Source: Candidatus Rifleibacteriota bacterium (lineage in GTDB: Bacteria > Riflebacteria > Ozemobacteria > Ozemobacterales > Ozemobacteraceae). From it: 64,000 nucleotides of DNA. The stretch lies in assembly GCA_029564115.1 (NCBI GenBank), contig JAKQQP010000351.1, positions 29,872-93,871 of the forward strand. Reading direction: 5' to 3'. The position numbers and the translations under genes were made by a program. This document shows positions 25,706-34,294 of the stretch, in pieces. How positions within the stretch are numbered: the stretch's first letter is position 1; every line of letters begins with the position of its first letter. Below the pieces are notes generated by a model. The model searched no databases. It was not told the DNA's origin and saw only the letters and a program-made list of their open reading frames with translations.

Positions 25706-27502
25706 ATGGCAAATTACCCTGAATGGGCCAGAGAAATGGCCGAAATTTTTAAAAGCGGTTCAATCAGCCAGTTCGTTCTTTACGGCAACATCGATGACTG
25801 GGTTACCTATGCCTCCGAAGACTCACAACAGCTGCAATGCCTTTCTCTGAAAGATTTTCTGACCCGCGTGATGTTCGCCCCTTTCGAGGTGGTATTGACT
25901 TATGACCGTGGTCACGGCATAAGAGCTGCCAAGGGCGGCGAACTGTTTTTTAATTTTCTCAAGGCCTACGACAGTTTTCATCGAACCTCTTTCGCCACTT
26001 CGCCAGACGGCGACATCACTGCCGACAGCGCCAACTCGCTTCCCAAAGACCCAAAACGCGCTCTAGCGCTGATAGACAGATTTATCAGACACGGACTGGT
26101 TCGCACCACTGCCGACAAAAGCGGCAAACCGGTCGCCAACCCGATGCGAACCGCGATCATAGTCGAATATGCTCAGTATCTTCTGCCACGGGCCGAGATC
26201 GCCTACACCAGTTCCGAGTCGGTAGAAACTCTGATCAGAGTTTTAGATTGGGCCTCCGACCCCAATATCAACAACGCCTATGTCAGTACCTGTCTGATTG
26301 CCGAAAACCTCAACGACGTCAACCGTCAGCTGGTCGAGAACCCACGCTCGGCCAAAATTCAGATAAGTCTTCCGGATGCTGAAACCGTATTGAACTTCGT
26401 ACAGACCGTCACCTCTGCAATCCCGGATTTTTCTTCGATCTGCGATGTCGACAGGGCTTCTCTGGCGCAAAAACTTGAAGGTTTGTCGTGCATTGACGTG
26501 CAGAATCTTATCGAGCGGGCAATAAAAAACCAGCGGCGCATTTCAATGGAATATCTGCGCGAAGTCAAAAAGGAAATGATCGAAAAATCGGCAGGTGGCC
26601 GAATTGTTTTTGTTGAATCCACACGCAACCTCGATGATGTCGCCGGCCACTCAGAAGCCAAAGCCTGGCTGCGTCAGGATGCCTCGTTGATGAAACGCGG
26701 CAAGATAAAAGCTTTACCAATGGGTTATCTTATTACCGGCCGTATTGGAACCGGCAAAACCTATCTGGTCGAGTGCTTCGCCGGCGAAGCAGGCGTTCCC
26801 TGTGTTGAACTCAAGAATTTTCGCGACAAGTGGGTAGGTGCCACCGAAGGCAATCTTGAAGCCATTTTTAAAATTCTGCATGCTATGGGTCAGGTTATCG
26901 TTTTTATCGACGAAGCCGATCAGGTAGCGGGAAAACGTGACAGCAACTCTGGCGATTCCGGAGTATCGGGGCGCATATACGCGATGTTGGCCAGGGAGAT
27001 GGCTGACACACGCAATCGCGGGCGCATATTCTGGATCTTTGCAACCTCTCGACCAGACTTGCTCGAAGTAGATCTGAAACGCGTAGGGCGCCTCGATGTG
27101 CATATTCCGCTATTTGCCCCTCAGACAGAAGAAGACAAAAAAGACCTGTTCAAGGCTCTTGCCCGCAAAAACAAGGTCAAACTCGAAGATTCCGATCTGC
27201 CTGTGTTCCCTGACAGTCTTGATATCGGCGGCAATGAAATGGAAGGCATTCTGATCATGGCCTCGCGCATGTTCGAACTGCAGGAAGAAAACGACCCGGA
27301 GCGCAAACCGGTAGGGCACTTCATTGCCGAAGCGGTAAAAAACTACCGACCAATGGCCCACTCATCGCGACTTGAATTCATGGATCTCGCAGCGGTCGTG
27401 GAGTGCACAGACCAAAGATTTCTGCCCGAAAAATTTGCAAAACTCGATATGGAAGACGCCAAAAGGCGCATGGACGACCTGAAGCTCGAAATCAGCGATT
27501 GA
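25706..27502 (+). CDS. AAA+ ATPase, Ycf46-like with degenerate N-terminal AAA domain
   Basis: 598 residues. The C-terminal AAA+ domain (~300-520) has DVAGHSEAKAWL, Walker A GRIGTGKT (345-352), Walker B VIVFIDEADQ (397-406), sensor-1-like IFATSRPD and KRVGRLD as the likely Arg-finger segment. The N-terminal ~290 residues resemble an inactive AAA fold (VLYGNIDD, AIIVEYAQYLLP in place of Walker B, STCLIAENLNDVN), the same plan as Ycf46-type ATPases. No transmembrane segment and no protease domain. Last gene of the operon holding a PspA/ESCRT-III protein; a Vps4-like disassembly role is an attractive but untested inference. Confidence 0.85.
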   Translation: MANYPEWAREMAEIFKSGSISQFVLYGNIDDWVTYASEDSQQLQCLSLKDFLTRVMFAPFEVVLTYDRGHGIRAAKGGELFFNFLKAYDSFHRTSFATSPDGDITADSANSLPKDPKRALALIDRFIRHGLVRTTADKSGKPVANPMRTAIIVEYAQYLLPRAEIAYTSSESVETLIRVLDWASDPNINNAYVSTCLIAENLNDVNRQLVENPRSAKIQISLPDAETVLNFVQTVTSAIPDFSSICDVDRASLAQKLEGLSCIDVQNLIERAIKNQRRISMEYLREVKKEMIEKSAGGRIVFVESTRNLDDVAGHSEAKAWLRQDASLMKRGKIKALPMGYLITGRIGTGKTYLVECFAGEAGVPCVELKNFRDKWVGATEGNLEAIFKILHAMGQVIVFIDEADQVAGKRDSNSGDSGVSGRIYAMLAREMADTRNRGRIFWIFATSRPDLLEVDLKRVGRLDVHIPLFAPQTEEDKKDLFKALARKNKVKLEDSDLPVFPDSLDIGGNEMEGILIMASRMFELQEENDPERKPVGHFIAEAVKNYRPMAHSSRLEFMDLAAVVECTDQRFLPEKFAKLDMEDAKRRMDDLKLEISD

Positions 27503-27514
27503 GCAGCGGGCAGC

Positions 27515-27985
27515 TCAGGCTACGAATTCTTGTTCAAGGCAGAGGAATTTGGTGAAACGGAGCGTCGTGCCTGCACCGGGCGAAGAAATCAGTTCGTATC
27601 TGTCTGATAGAAGGCTTATCAGGCCCAGACCGCGGCCACGAGTCGAGTTAAGACTGCGCAGGTTTTTTGGGATCTGAACTCCGGACAGGTCAAAGCCACA
27701 GCCTGTGTCTTTGACACAGACCTCGAGCCTGTCTTTGAAAATCAGAAACTCTACCTCGAGTTGTGATTCGCAGCTGGTCCTGGCACCGTGCTCTATTGCG
27801 TTGGCATAAGCCTCATCGACGATCATGGCCAGTTCGAAAACCTGGTCTTCGTCAAAACCCATCCGCCTTGCGATTACTTCGGTATTGTCTCTGATCACTC
27901 TCAAATAACAAGGCTTTTCAAATTTAAAAAGCACCTGTTCTGGAAATTTTCTTTGTCCCATCTTTTTTTGCCCCAATATAAGCAT
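27515..27985 (-). CDS. GHKL ATP-binding protein, RsbW/anti-sigma-factor-like
   Basis: 156 residues, single HATPase domain: N-box ELAMIVDEAYANAIEHGA, G1 VKDTGCGFDL, G2 RGRGLGLI, and terminal GAGTTLRFTK. This is the size and pattern of RsbW/SpoIIAB-type serine kinases or anti-sigma factors, which act by partner switching. The start is uncertain: ATG 27985 or ATG 27961, with GGAAAAG near the first. No STAS or sigma-factor partner is adjacent. It converges with the AAA+ gene, 12 bases apart, and is divergent from the exported protein at 28117. Confidence 0.8.
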   Translation of the reverse strand: MLILGQKKMGQRKFPEQVLFKFEKPCYLRVIRDNTEVIARRMGFDEDQVFELAMIVDEAYANAIEHGARTSCESQLEVEFLIFKDRLEVCVKDTGCGFDLSGVQIPKNLRSLNSTRGRGLGLISLLSDRYELISSPGAGTTLRFTKFLCLEQEFVA

Positions 27986-28081
27986 AATCTTTTCCGGTTA
28001 TTTCGCAAGCATGGGCAGAACCTCTGCCGCCTGGCCCTGAATCACGAGCAGCCAGATGATTATAAGCTGTCATTCGGGGCT

Positions 28082-28110
28082 TTGCAAACAATGTAAGCTT
28101 ATGGTACAAA
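28082..28110 (+). promoter_or_regulatory. Promoter directly adjoining start codon (probable leaderless transcript)
   Basis: TTGCAA (28082-28087), 17-base spacer, TACAAA (28105-28110); the ATG at 28117 follows after six bases and has no SD, so transcription would begin at or next to the start codon. Confidence 0.45.
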
Positions 28111-28116
28111 TCAGAC

Positions 28117-28896
28117 ATGATTAAACGAATTTTATTCATGGCTGTTTTACTGTTGCCAGGCACCCCCGGGCTATCGCAACAGAAGTTTCCCACCTGGATG
28201 GACGAAGTACAATTTGAGCGAAAAACTCCTGGAAGTGGCTTCAGCGAGCCAACTGCCCCGCTAGATCCGGCAACCGGGCAATTATCCGAGGGCAATTCCG
28301 GTGGCGGGCGCGGTTTTAAACCCAAACTGCCCGACTTCAGCAAAATGCGCGAAAAGGCCCTGAAAGCCGAGTTTGAAAAGCGTGCCGCCGCCGAGGGAGA
28401 ACTGGAAGATTCTTATTCAGCTTCAATCAAAAACCTTGAAACCCTCAAAGAAAAGAAAAGCAGGCTCGAAACTCTTCTGTCGGCAAACCCCGGCGAAAAT
28501 GAACGGCATCAGCTTCTTAGCGCTATCGCCGAGTTATCACAAAAACTGGCTCTCAGTGAAGAGTTCGTAAACCTTCTCAATAACCGCAACCCCGGAGTCT
28601 CTGAAGAGAAAACGCAAAGCGAAAGCCTCACACCAGCGCAGTTCAATCGGGTTATCGAGCTGCAGCAGCTGCTCTTTCCCGGATACAAAAAGAAAAACGC
28701 CAGCAATCAACCTGCCTCGAAGCCGAAACCAGAGAATACGGGCGAGCCGAAGCCTCAGACAGAAATTGATTTTGACCGCGAACCCACCGACGAAGAACTG
28801 GCAAAAGCCCGAGAATACCGGCCCGGCCAGATCAAATCTTTTTATCATGAATTAAAAAAAGCCAACCGGGAAAACCAGGAGAACATCAGCGAATGA
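28117..28896 (+). CDS. Exported coiled-coil protein of unknown function
   Basis: 259 residues with a signal peptide (MIKRILFMAVLLLPGTPGLS), a Pro/Gly-rich low-complexity region (~35-75), a helical coiled-coil segment (~80-160: EKRAAAEGELEDSY…LETLKEKKSRLETLL) and a Lys/Pro-rich tail. No family recognised. It lacks an SD and sits six bases from a -10-like element. It overlaps asd by ATGA, so the two are probably co-transcribed, although no functional link is visible. Confidence 0.75.
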   Translation: MIKRILFMAVLLLPGTPGLSQQKFPTWMDEVQFERKTPGSGFSEPTAPLDPATGQLSEGNSGGGRGFKPKLPDFSKMREKALKAEFEKRAAAEGELEDSYSASIKNLETLKEKKSRLETLLSANPGENERHQLLSAIAELSQKLALSEEFVNLLNNRNPGVSEEKTQSESLTPAQFNRVIELQQLLFPGYKKKNASNQPASKPKPENTGEPKPQTEIDFDREPTDEELAKAREYRPGQIKSFYHELKKANRENQENISE

Positions 28897-29903
28897 AAAG
28901 TCACAATATAGGCATAGTAGGGGCAACTGGAGCTGTTGGGCTCAAAATTCTGCAGGTTCTCGACGAACGCGTGAAGAACCCGGCGTCGATTCGTCTGTTC
29001 GCCTCTGAGCGCAGTGCCGGGCAGCAGATAGAGTTTCGCGGTTCGATGCTGACAGTCGAGAACCTGGCCACCGCCAACTTTTCCGGTCTCGATGTCGTTT
29101 TCTTTTCGGCCGGCACCGAAGTGAGCCTCAAATATTGCCCGGCCGCCGTAGAAGCCGGCGCCCTGGTCATCGACAACACCAACGCCCACCGCATGCACCC
29201 GGATGTGCCGCTGATAGTTCCCGAGGCAAATTTGCATGCTGTCAAAGGCCATCACGGCCTCATAGCCAACCCGAACTGCTCTACCATTCAGATGATCGTC
29301 GCGCTGGCGCCGATTCATAAAGTGACCCCAATCAGAAGAATCGTGGTCTCGACCTATCAGTCGGTATCGGGCACCGGGCTTGAAGCTATCGACATTCTCA
29401 AAAAACAGAGCGAAGCCATGCTGACCGGGAAAAATCCTCCTGAAGGCGTTTACCCGCACCCGATCGGCTTCAACCTCATCCCTCAGATAGACGTTCTAGT
29501 TGATGGCGGGCTGTATCGCGAAGAAGAGAAGATGGTAAAAGAAACCTGCAAAATTCTTGAAGCAGATATCAAAGTCTGCCCGACCACAATCAGGGTGCCG
29601 GTAATGTATTGTCACAGCGAAGTGGTCAACATTGAACTGACCGATCAAATGCAACTTGCAGCACTTCGCAACATACTGGCGAATGCCGAAGATGTCGTGC
29701 TGGTAGACGACCCCGGCAACTCTGTCTACCCAACCCCCCTTTCATGCCAGGATAAAGACGAAGTTTTCGTAGGCAGACTTCGCCAGGACCCGACTATTGC
29801 GAATGGTTTCAATATGTGGATTGTCGCCGACAATCTCAGGCGTGGAGCCGCAACCAATGCCGTAAAAATTTATACCGAGATGGTGAGGCATGATCTTTTT
29901 TAG
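28893..29903 (+). CDS. asd: Aspartate-semialdehyde dehydrogenase
   Basis: 336 residues, normal family length. Converts aspartyl phosphate to aspartate semialdehyde with NADPH, the branch point to lysine/diaminopimelate, threonine and methionine. The Rossmann motif GIVGATGAVG is at the N-terminus, catalytic Cys in NPNCSTIQM (~residue 128), and conserved STYQSVSGTG and GFNLIPQID follow. Cytoplasmic. The start overlaps the preceding gene by four bases. In a diderm it also supplies DAP for peptidoglycan. Confidence 0.96.
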   Translation: MKSHNIGIVGATGAVGLKILQVLDERVKNPASIRLFASERSAGQQIEFRGSMLTVENLATANFSGLDVVFFSAGTEVSLKYCPAAVEAGALVIDNTNAHRMHPDVPLIVPEANLHAVKGHHGLIANPNCSTIQMIVALAPIHKVTPIRRIVVSTYQSVSGTGLEAIDILKKQSEAMLTGKNPPEGVYPHPIGFNLIPQIDVLVDGGLYREEEKMVKETCKILEADIKVCPTTIRVPVMYCHSEVVNIELTDQMQLAALRNILANAEDVVLVDDPGNSVYPTPLSCQDKDEVFVGRLRQDPTIANGFNMWIVADNLRRGAATNAVKIYTEMVRHDLF

Positions 29904-30888
29904 AATTAAACTGCTGCTGTTATTTACTTTTCTGTTGGTTATGCTGCTGACAAATACACCTTCACACGGGCAATATTCAGTTTTGCAGAGTGAAGAACCC
30001 AGACTGCGGGCGATTCTTTACCACCCCAACAACCCCAGAGCACTTGTTTATTACAATTCGCAGCGTTTTCATGCCGTTGCGCACACCCGCATCGACGCAG
30101 AGTGGTATATTGAAGAAATCAGGAGAGAAAGCGTTCTTTTCAAGAGAACCTCAACGCGAAGCTTCGCCGAAATTTTCTTGAATGCACCGCAAAAGGCAAG
30201 ATTTCACAAAGACAGCTCTTTTTATGGGCACCCTGTTGCACTCTGGGAAGCCATAGAACTTCTAGCACAGGGTTTCGGCTATCAGGCCGTGATGCACTTT
30301 CAGGCAGGCGGAGCAGTACTGCCGGCCCACCACGGCAACACAATCGGCAAACTGCTAAAAAAAATACTGCCACCGCACCATCGTTTCGATTTCGACGGCC
30401 CTGTTCTGATGGTTTTACCTGTGAAGCCCTCGGGCGAAGAATGGACCGAAGTGCTCCAAAGAATGCGACTTTGCGTCCCTGATCGTCTTGCAATGCGTTA
30501 TCCCGGTTTAAACAAGCAGGGGGTAATTTTATCACGCGGCGATGACATTCAATTCGTATTGCGAAAAATTTCTCTCGGCGGCAAGGTTCCCATTCAGTTT
30601 CCTCGCGACCTGCATTTTCCAGTTTACGCCACTTTCCGCAATATTCCCTTCTCACAGATGCTGGCCAAGATACTCTACCTCAACCAGTGCATACTGATCG
30701 AACGCGAAGAAGGCCTCGAAGTAACCCCATGGCCAAGACAGATCCTTCAAAGACGTCCATACGCAGACTTTCCGCACTTAAAATCGCTGCCAATCGAGCC
30801 ACAAAAGGGTTCGGGGCCAATGCCACCGCCCCTGATCACAGAACACCTGCTCGATCACCCATTTGTTCAACAGAATCAGGAGTTCTGA
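29890..30888 (+). CDS. Exported protein with STN/secretin-N-like C-terminal domain
   Basis: 332 residues; overlaps asd by 14 bases, with GTGAGG upstream. A signal peptide (…LLLLFTFLLVMLLTNTPSHG) is followed by a segment (~40-95) reminiscent of PilP/GspC repeats (RALVYYNSQRFHAV … EWYIEEI). Near residues 215-280 the pattern IQFVLRKISLGGKVPIQF … FRNIPFSQMLAKILYLNQCIL resembles the STN domain of secretins and TonB receptors. No secretin core follows. Possibly a pilus/secretion accessory protein coded away from the main block. Similarity is by eye and weak. Confidence 0.6.
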   Translation: MIFFRIKLLLLFTFLLVMLLTNTPSHGQYSVLQSEEPRLRAILYHPNNPRALVYYNSQRFHAVAHTRIDAEWYIEEIRRESVLFKRTSTRSFAEIFLNAPQKARFHKDSSFYGHPVALWEAIELLAQGFGYQAVMHFQAGGAVLPAHHGNTIGKLLKKILPPHHRFDFDGPVLMVLPVKPSGEEWTEVLQRMRLCVPDRLAMRYPGLNKQGVILSRGDDIQFVLRKISLGGKVPIQFPRDLHFPVYATFRNIPFSQMLAKILYLNQCILIEREEGLEVTPWPRQILQRRPYADFPHLKSLPIEPQKGSGPMPPPLITEHLLDHPFVQQNQEF

Positions 30889-30889
30889 C

Positions 30890-32068
30890 ATGCCAGATTT
30901 CAAACTTGCCTTGCAAAAATGCGATTCATATACGCCAGAACAGGTTGAAAAGGCAGTCGGTCAGCTGTTAAAAGGCCTTGGCGGCATAGAACGCTTCGTC
31001 AGCCCCGGGCAGAGAGTATTGATAAAGCCCAACATGCTTACCTGCAAAGATCCTTCAAAAGCGGCGACAACCCACCCGCTTCTCATCGAAGAAATAGCCC
31101 GGCTGTGCGTCAGACGCGGTGCCAGCGTTGTCATCGGCGACAGCCCACCGGCAATTTTTGGCCGAACTGAATCTTTCTGGGAAACAACCGGCTTTGCTGC
31201 TGCAGCCCGCAACAGTGGCGCAGAGCTTCGCTGTTTTGAGACAGACGAAAAGGTCACGCTGAAATTCTTTTCGAACGGCAGAGAAATAACCACCCACGTC
31301 GTTAAAACATTGTTTAGAGCGGATGTAGTTATCAATCTGGCCAAAATGAAAACCCACAATCTGACACGCATCACTGGTGCAGTCAAAAATCTGTTCGGTT
31401 TGATTCCGGGGTTTGCTAAAGCGCAATGGCACAAAGCCTTTCCCCGCCCTGAAGAATTCGCCGATTTTATCAGCGATTTCGCCCACCAGATTCCGGTCAC
31501 TCTCAACATCATGGATGGCATAGAAAGCATGGACGGTCAGGGACCGGCGGGCGGGCGCGTAGTAAAAAGCGGTGTATTGCTTGCATCGACCTGCCCTGTA
31601 ACTGTTGACATGGGCTTTTGTAGACTGATAAATCTCGACCCGACGACTGTTCCAACTTTGCGAAGATGCCGACAGCTGAACTGGGGACCAAAGAGCTTTG
31701 CAGAAATTACCTTTATAGGTCAGCAGCCCGATGAAGTGGCGATAAGCAATTTTTCGGTTCCGAAAACTCCGCCCTTGTCGCTGATTCCAGACTTTATTCT
31801 TAAGGGCATAAAAAAATTTCTCTGGACCGGACCGGCGCTGCTGCCGAAAAAATGCATCAAATGCGGTCGATGTCGCGAAATATGCCCGGTTTTGGCGATA
31901 AATATAGGTGCAGAAGGCGCTGAATTCGATCGAAAGCTCTGTATTTCGTGCTTCTGCTGTATGGAAGTCTGCCCGGTCGAAGCAATCGAAATGAAATCGA
32001 GCCCACTGCTCTCTATCGGCATGCGACTTCGCGGGCTGAAAAGAAGTCTGAGAAAGCAACGCAAATGA
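30890..32068 (+). CDS. DUF362 protein with C-terminal 2[4Fe-4S] ferredoxin domain
   Basis: 392 residues from ATG 30890; CAGGAG lies seven bases upstream. DUF362 domain (~1-290: VLIKPNMLTC, THPLLIEEIARL, GDSPP, INLAKMKTHNLTRITGAVKNLFGLIPG split) followed by two cluster motifs, CIKCGRCREICP and CISCFCCMEVCP. The family is widespread in anaerobes; its substrate is not firmly known. Here it opens the LPS cluster and overlaps the acyltransferase start (ATGA), so a role in envelope lipid or sugar metabolism is possible. The iron-sulfur domain suggests an anaerobic or facultative lifestyle. Confidence 0.88.
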   Translation: MPDFKLALQKCDSYTPEQVEKAVGQLLKGLGGIERFVSPGQRVLIKPNMLTCKDPSKAATTHPLLIEEIARLCVRRGASVVIGDSPPAIFGRTESFWETTGFAAAARNSGAELRCFETDEKVTLKFFSNGREITTHVVKTLFRADVVINLAKMKTHNLTRITGAVKNLFGLIPGFAKAQWHKAFPRPEEFADFISDFAHQIPVTLNIMDGIESMDGQGPAGGRVVKSGVLLASTCPVTVDMGFCRLINLDPTTVPTLRRCRQLNWGPKSFAEITFIGQQPDEVAISNFSVPKTPPLSLIPDFILKGIKKFLWTGPALLPKKCIKCGRCREICPVLAINIGAEGAEFDRKLCISCFCCMEVCPVEAIEMKSSPLLSIGMRLRGLKRSLRKQRK

Positions 32069-33021
32069 ATGCTCTAAAATCTTTCAGCAACAGGCTGCAG
32101 GTGTTTATGCTCGACAAACTGGCGCGTGCATGTGCCAGAATGAGCTTCAACAAAAAACGCCGCCTCGCCGGACTGATAGCTACCCTGGCCCGCCCACTTC
32201 CCTGGCTTCGCTTCAAACAGGTATCTGCCAGTCTGGCAGAGCATCTCGACCTTGTTCCTGAGGCGGCTGCAGCAATGGCAGAGAAGGTATTTCACCATTT
32301 TCTCATCAACTCATTCGAAATGGCCGGCCTCAAATTTTACAGTCGTGACGAAATAATTCAAAAAATCAGGTGCGAGGGGCTTGAAAACCTGCAAAACGCT
32401 CTGGCGCCGGGTAAAGGCGTCATAATTGTCTCAGGCCATTTCGGTCTATGGGAATTCATCCCTCTATGGCTTGCTACACAGGGTTTTGCCATCACCACCG
32501 TTGTGAGGCGGCAAAACAACCCTCTAGTCGACACCTGGTTCGAAGAAATGCGGCAGCAACACGGTGCCAGAACCACAGATTCAGGCTACGGCATACGCGA
32601 AATACTCAAATCTTTGCGGCGCGGTCACATCCTCGCCCTGATGGTCGACCAGGATAACGGCAAACAGGGCATTTTCGTAAAATTCTTCCGCCGCTGGGCT
32701 TCGGCCCCAACCGGGCCGGCACAAATCTCTCTCAAAACCGGTTCTCCAATCGTTCCGCTCGCTCTTTTCCCGAATTACAGAGGCAAACATCTGTTAAAAA
32801 TATGGCCAGCCATTTTCCCAGACCGTTATTCTGATGATATTTCCGGACAACAGGCGCTAACAGCGGAGTTCACCACCATCATCGAATCCATCATAACCAT
32901 ACAGCCAGAAAACTGGTTCTGGCTGCATCGCCGCTGGAAAACCGGCCCACAGGATGCCCCGGATAACCCGTGGGCAAAACTTGTTTTGACATCTACCCAT
33001 GATGCAGGCGATAATAACTGA
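32065..33021 (+). CDS. Lipid A biosynthesis acyltransferase, LpxL/HtrB-like
   Basis: 318 residues from ATG 32065, overlapping the previous stop; an in-frame start at 31948 is inside the DUF362 gene and is rejected. Conserved LpxL-family HX4E motif (SGHFGLWE, ~residue 123), then GARTTDSGYGIREILKSL, the DQDNG/FFRRWA substrate region and the terminal QPENWFWLHRRWK motif. Transfers a secondary acyl chain to Kdo-lipid A at the inner membrane. It directly precedes waaA, as expected for lipid A assembly. Confidence 0.92.
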   Translation: MNALKSFSNRLQVFMLDKLARACARMSFNKKRRLAGLIATLARPLPWLRFKQVSASLAEHLDLVPEAAAAMAEKVFHHFLINSFEMAGLKFYSRDEIIQKIRCEGLENLQNALAPGKGVIIVSGHFGLWEFIPLWLATQGFAITTVVRRQNNPLVDTWFEEMRQQHGARTTDSGYGIREILKSLRRGHILALMVDQDNGKQGIFVKFFRRWASAPTGPAQISLKTGSPIVPLALFPNYRGKHLLKIWPAIFPDRYSDDISGQQALTAEFTTIIESIITIQPENWFWLHRRWKTGPQDAPDNPWAKLVLTSTHDAGDNN

Positions 33022-33028
33022 AGAAAAT

Positions 33029-34294
33029 ATGGGAAAACTATACCTGAAAACATATCAGTGGGTTCTCAGAGCAGTCGTCGAACTGCTCGATCTTGTTCCA
33101 CCCAGACGCATCGATAAAGATGAATTTGCGTTGCGCAAAGGGGTATTACCCGATGATTTTCGAGCCCCTGACAACGGTACAATCTGGGTGCATGGCGCTT
33201 CGCTGGGCGAAGTTATCACTTTGCGGCCATTCTTACGGGAACTGGCCGACCTTTATGGTCGAAACCGCCTGGTCTGCACTGCTACCACCGTCGACGGCCT
33301 GCGCCAGCTGCAAAAAGACGAAATATGCGGCTTTGCAACACTGCTGCCCATAGAATTGCCTGCATTCACCCTACCATTCATAGACAGAATCAAGCCGCAC
33401 GTGCTTCTCATCTCAGAAACAGAAATCTGGCCGCTGCTGCTCGACACCCTCGCCCGAAAAAAAGTTCCATACGGCATCATCAACGGTCGCCTGAACGAAA
33501 AAAGCGTTCGACTCATGCGTATAGCCTGGCCGATTTTCGAGTCTGCCATCAAAAACATGGCCTTCGTCTTCCCCCAGGAAAAACAGTATCAAAGACGCTT
33601 CAGAATTCTGGGGGTTTCGATTGACCGGCAAAAGCAGCTTGGCTGCTTCAAATACGACATTACCGAGCAACGCCTCGATCTCGACTCGATCAGGCAACGC
33701 TTCGGCATTCCCGCACAGCGGCAGGTAATCTGCTTTGGCAGCACCCACCCCGGCGAAGAAGAGATCATTCTCGATGCTCTCGAGCCATTGTGGCCAAAAC
33801 TGGATGCCACGGTCATCATCGCCCCCAGACACATAAAAAGAGCTGAAGAAGTAGAAAAACTGCTGAAGTCAAGAAACCTCGATTATGAAAAAATTTCAGA
33901 GGCGACCGCAGCAGCGCGGCGCGTCATTCTCGTCGACACAATGGGTGAATTGAGAAACCTCTACGCCATTTCCTCGCTGGCATTTGTCGGCGGCAGCTTG
34001 ATCAAGCGCGGGGGTCACAATCTGATGGAACCGGCGGCTTTTGCCAGACCGGTATTTACCGGGCCGAACACTACAAATTTTCGTTACGAAATGATGGCCC
34101 TGAACCGCAACAATGCGGTAAAAGTTGTCAAAGATGCTTATGAACTGCAGCAGAGCATCGGACAGTGGCTCGTCAACCCCTCTGAATTTGAAGCAATGGG
34201 TCGCAGAGCACACAATGTTCTCAGTTCCATGGCCGGCGCCAGCCATCGAACGATCGAGGCCCTCCAGCAAATGGGGCTGCTGCCACATGTCTGA
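33029..34294 (+). CDS. waaA: 3-deoxy-D-manno-octulosonic acid (Kdo) transferase
   Basis: 421 residues from ATG 33029, seven bases after the acyltransferase stop; ATG 32999 is possible but has no SD. A membrane-associated N-terminus precedes the GT30 pattern: IWVHGASLGEV, LLISETEIWPLLL, INGRLNEKS, VFPQEKQYQRRF, CFGSTHPGEEEI, PRHIKRAEEV, and FVGGSLIKRGGHNLMEPA. It adds Kdo to the lipid A precursor. Family length and motifs are complete. Confidence 0.95.
   Translation: MGKLYLKTYQWVLRAVVELLDLVPPRRIDKDEFALRKGVLPDDFRAPDNGTIWVHGASLGEVITLRPFLRELADLYGRNRLVCTATTVDGLRQLQKDEICGFATLLPIELPAFTLPFIDRIKPHVLLISETEIWPLLLDTLARKKVPYGIINGRLNEKSVRLMRIAWPIFESAIKNMAFVFPQEKQYQRRFRILGVSIDRQKQLGCFKYDITEQRLDLDSIRQRFGIPAQRQVICFGSTHPGEEEIILDALEPLWPKLDATVIIAPRHIKRAEEVEKLLKSRNLDYEKISEATAAARRVILVDTMGELRNLYAISSLAFVGGSLIKRGGHNLMEPAAFARPVFTGPNTTNFRYEMMALNRNNAVKVVKDAYELQQSIGQWLVNPSEFEAMGRRAHNVLSSMAGASHRTIEALQQMGLLPHV

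Noticed and set aside
31055..32059. 334-codon minus-strand open frame
   Set aside because: Antisense to the DUF362 ferredoxin gene, which has complete motifs; no family features in the antisense product.
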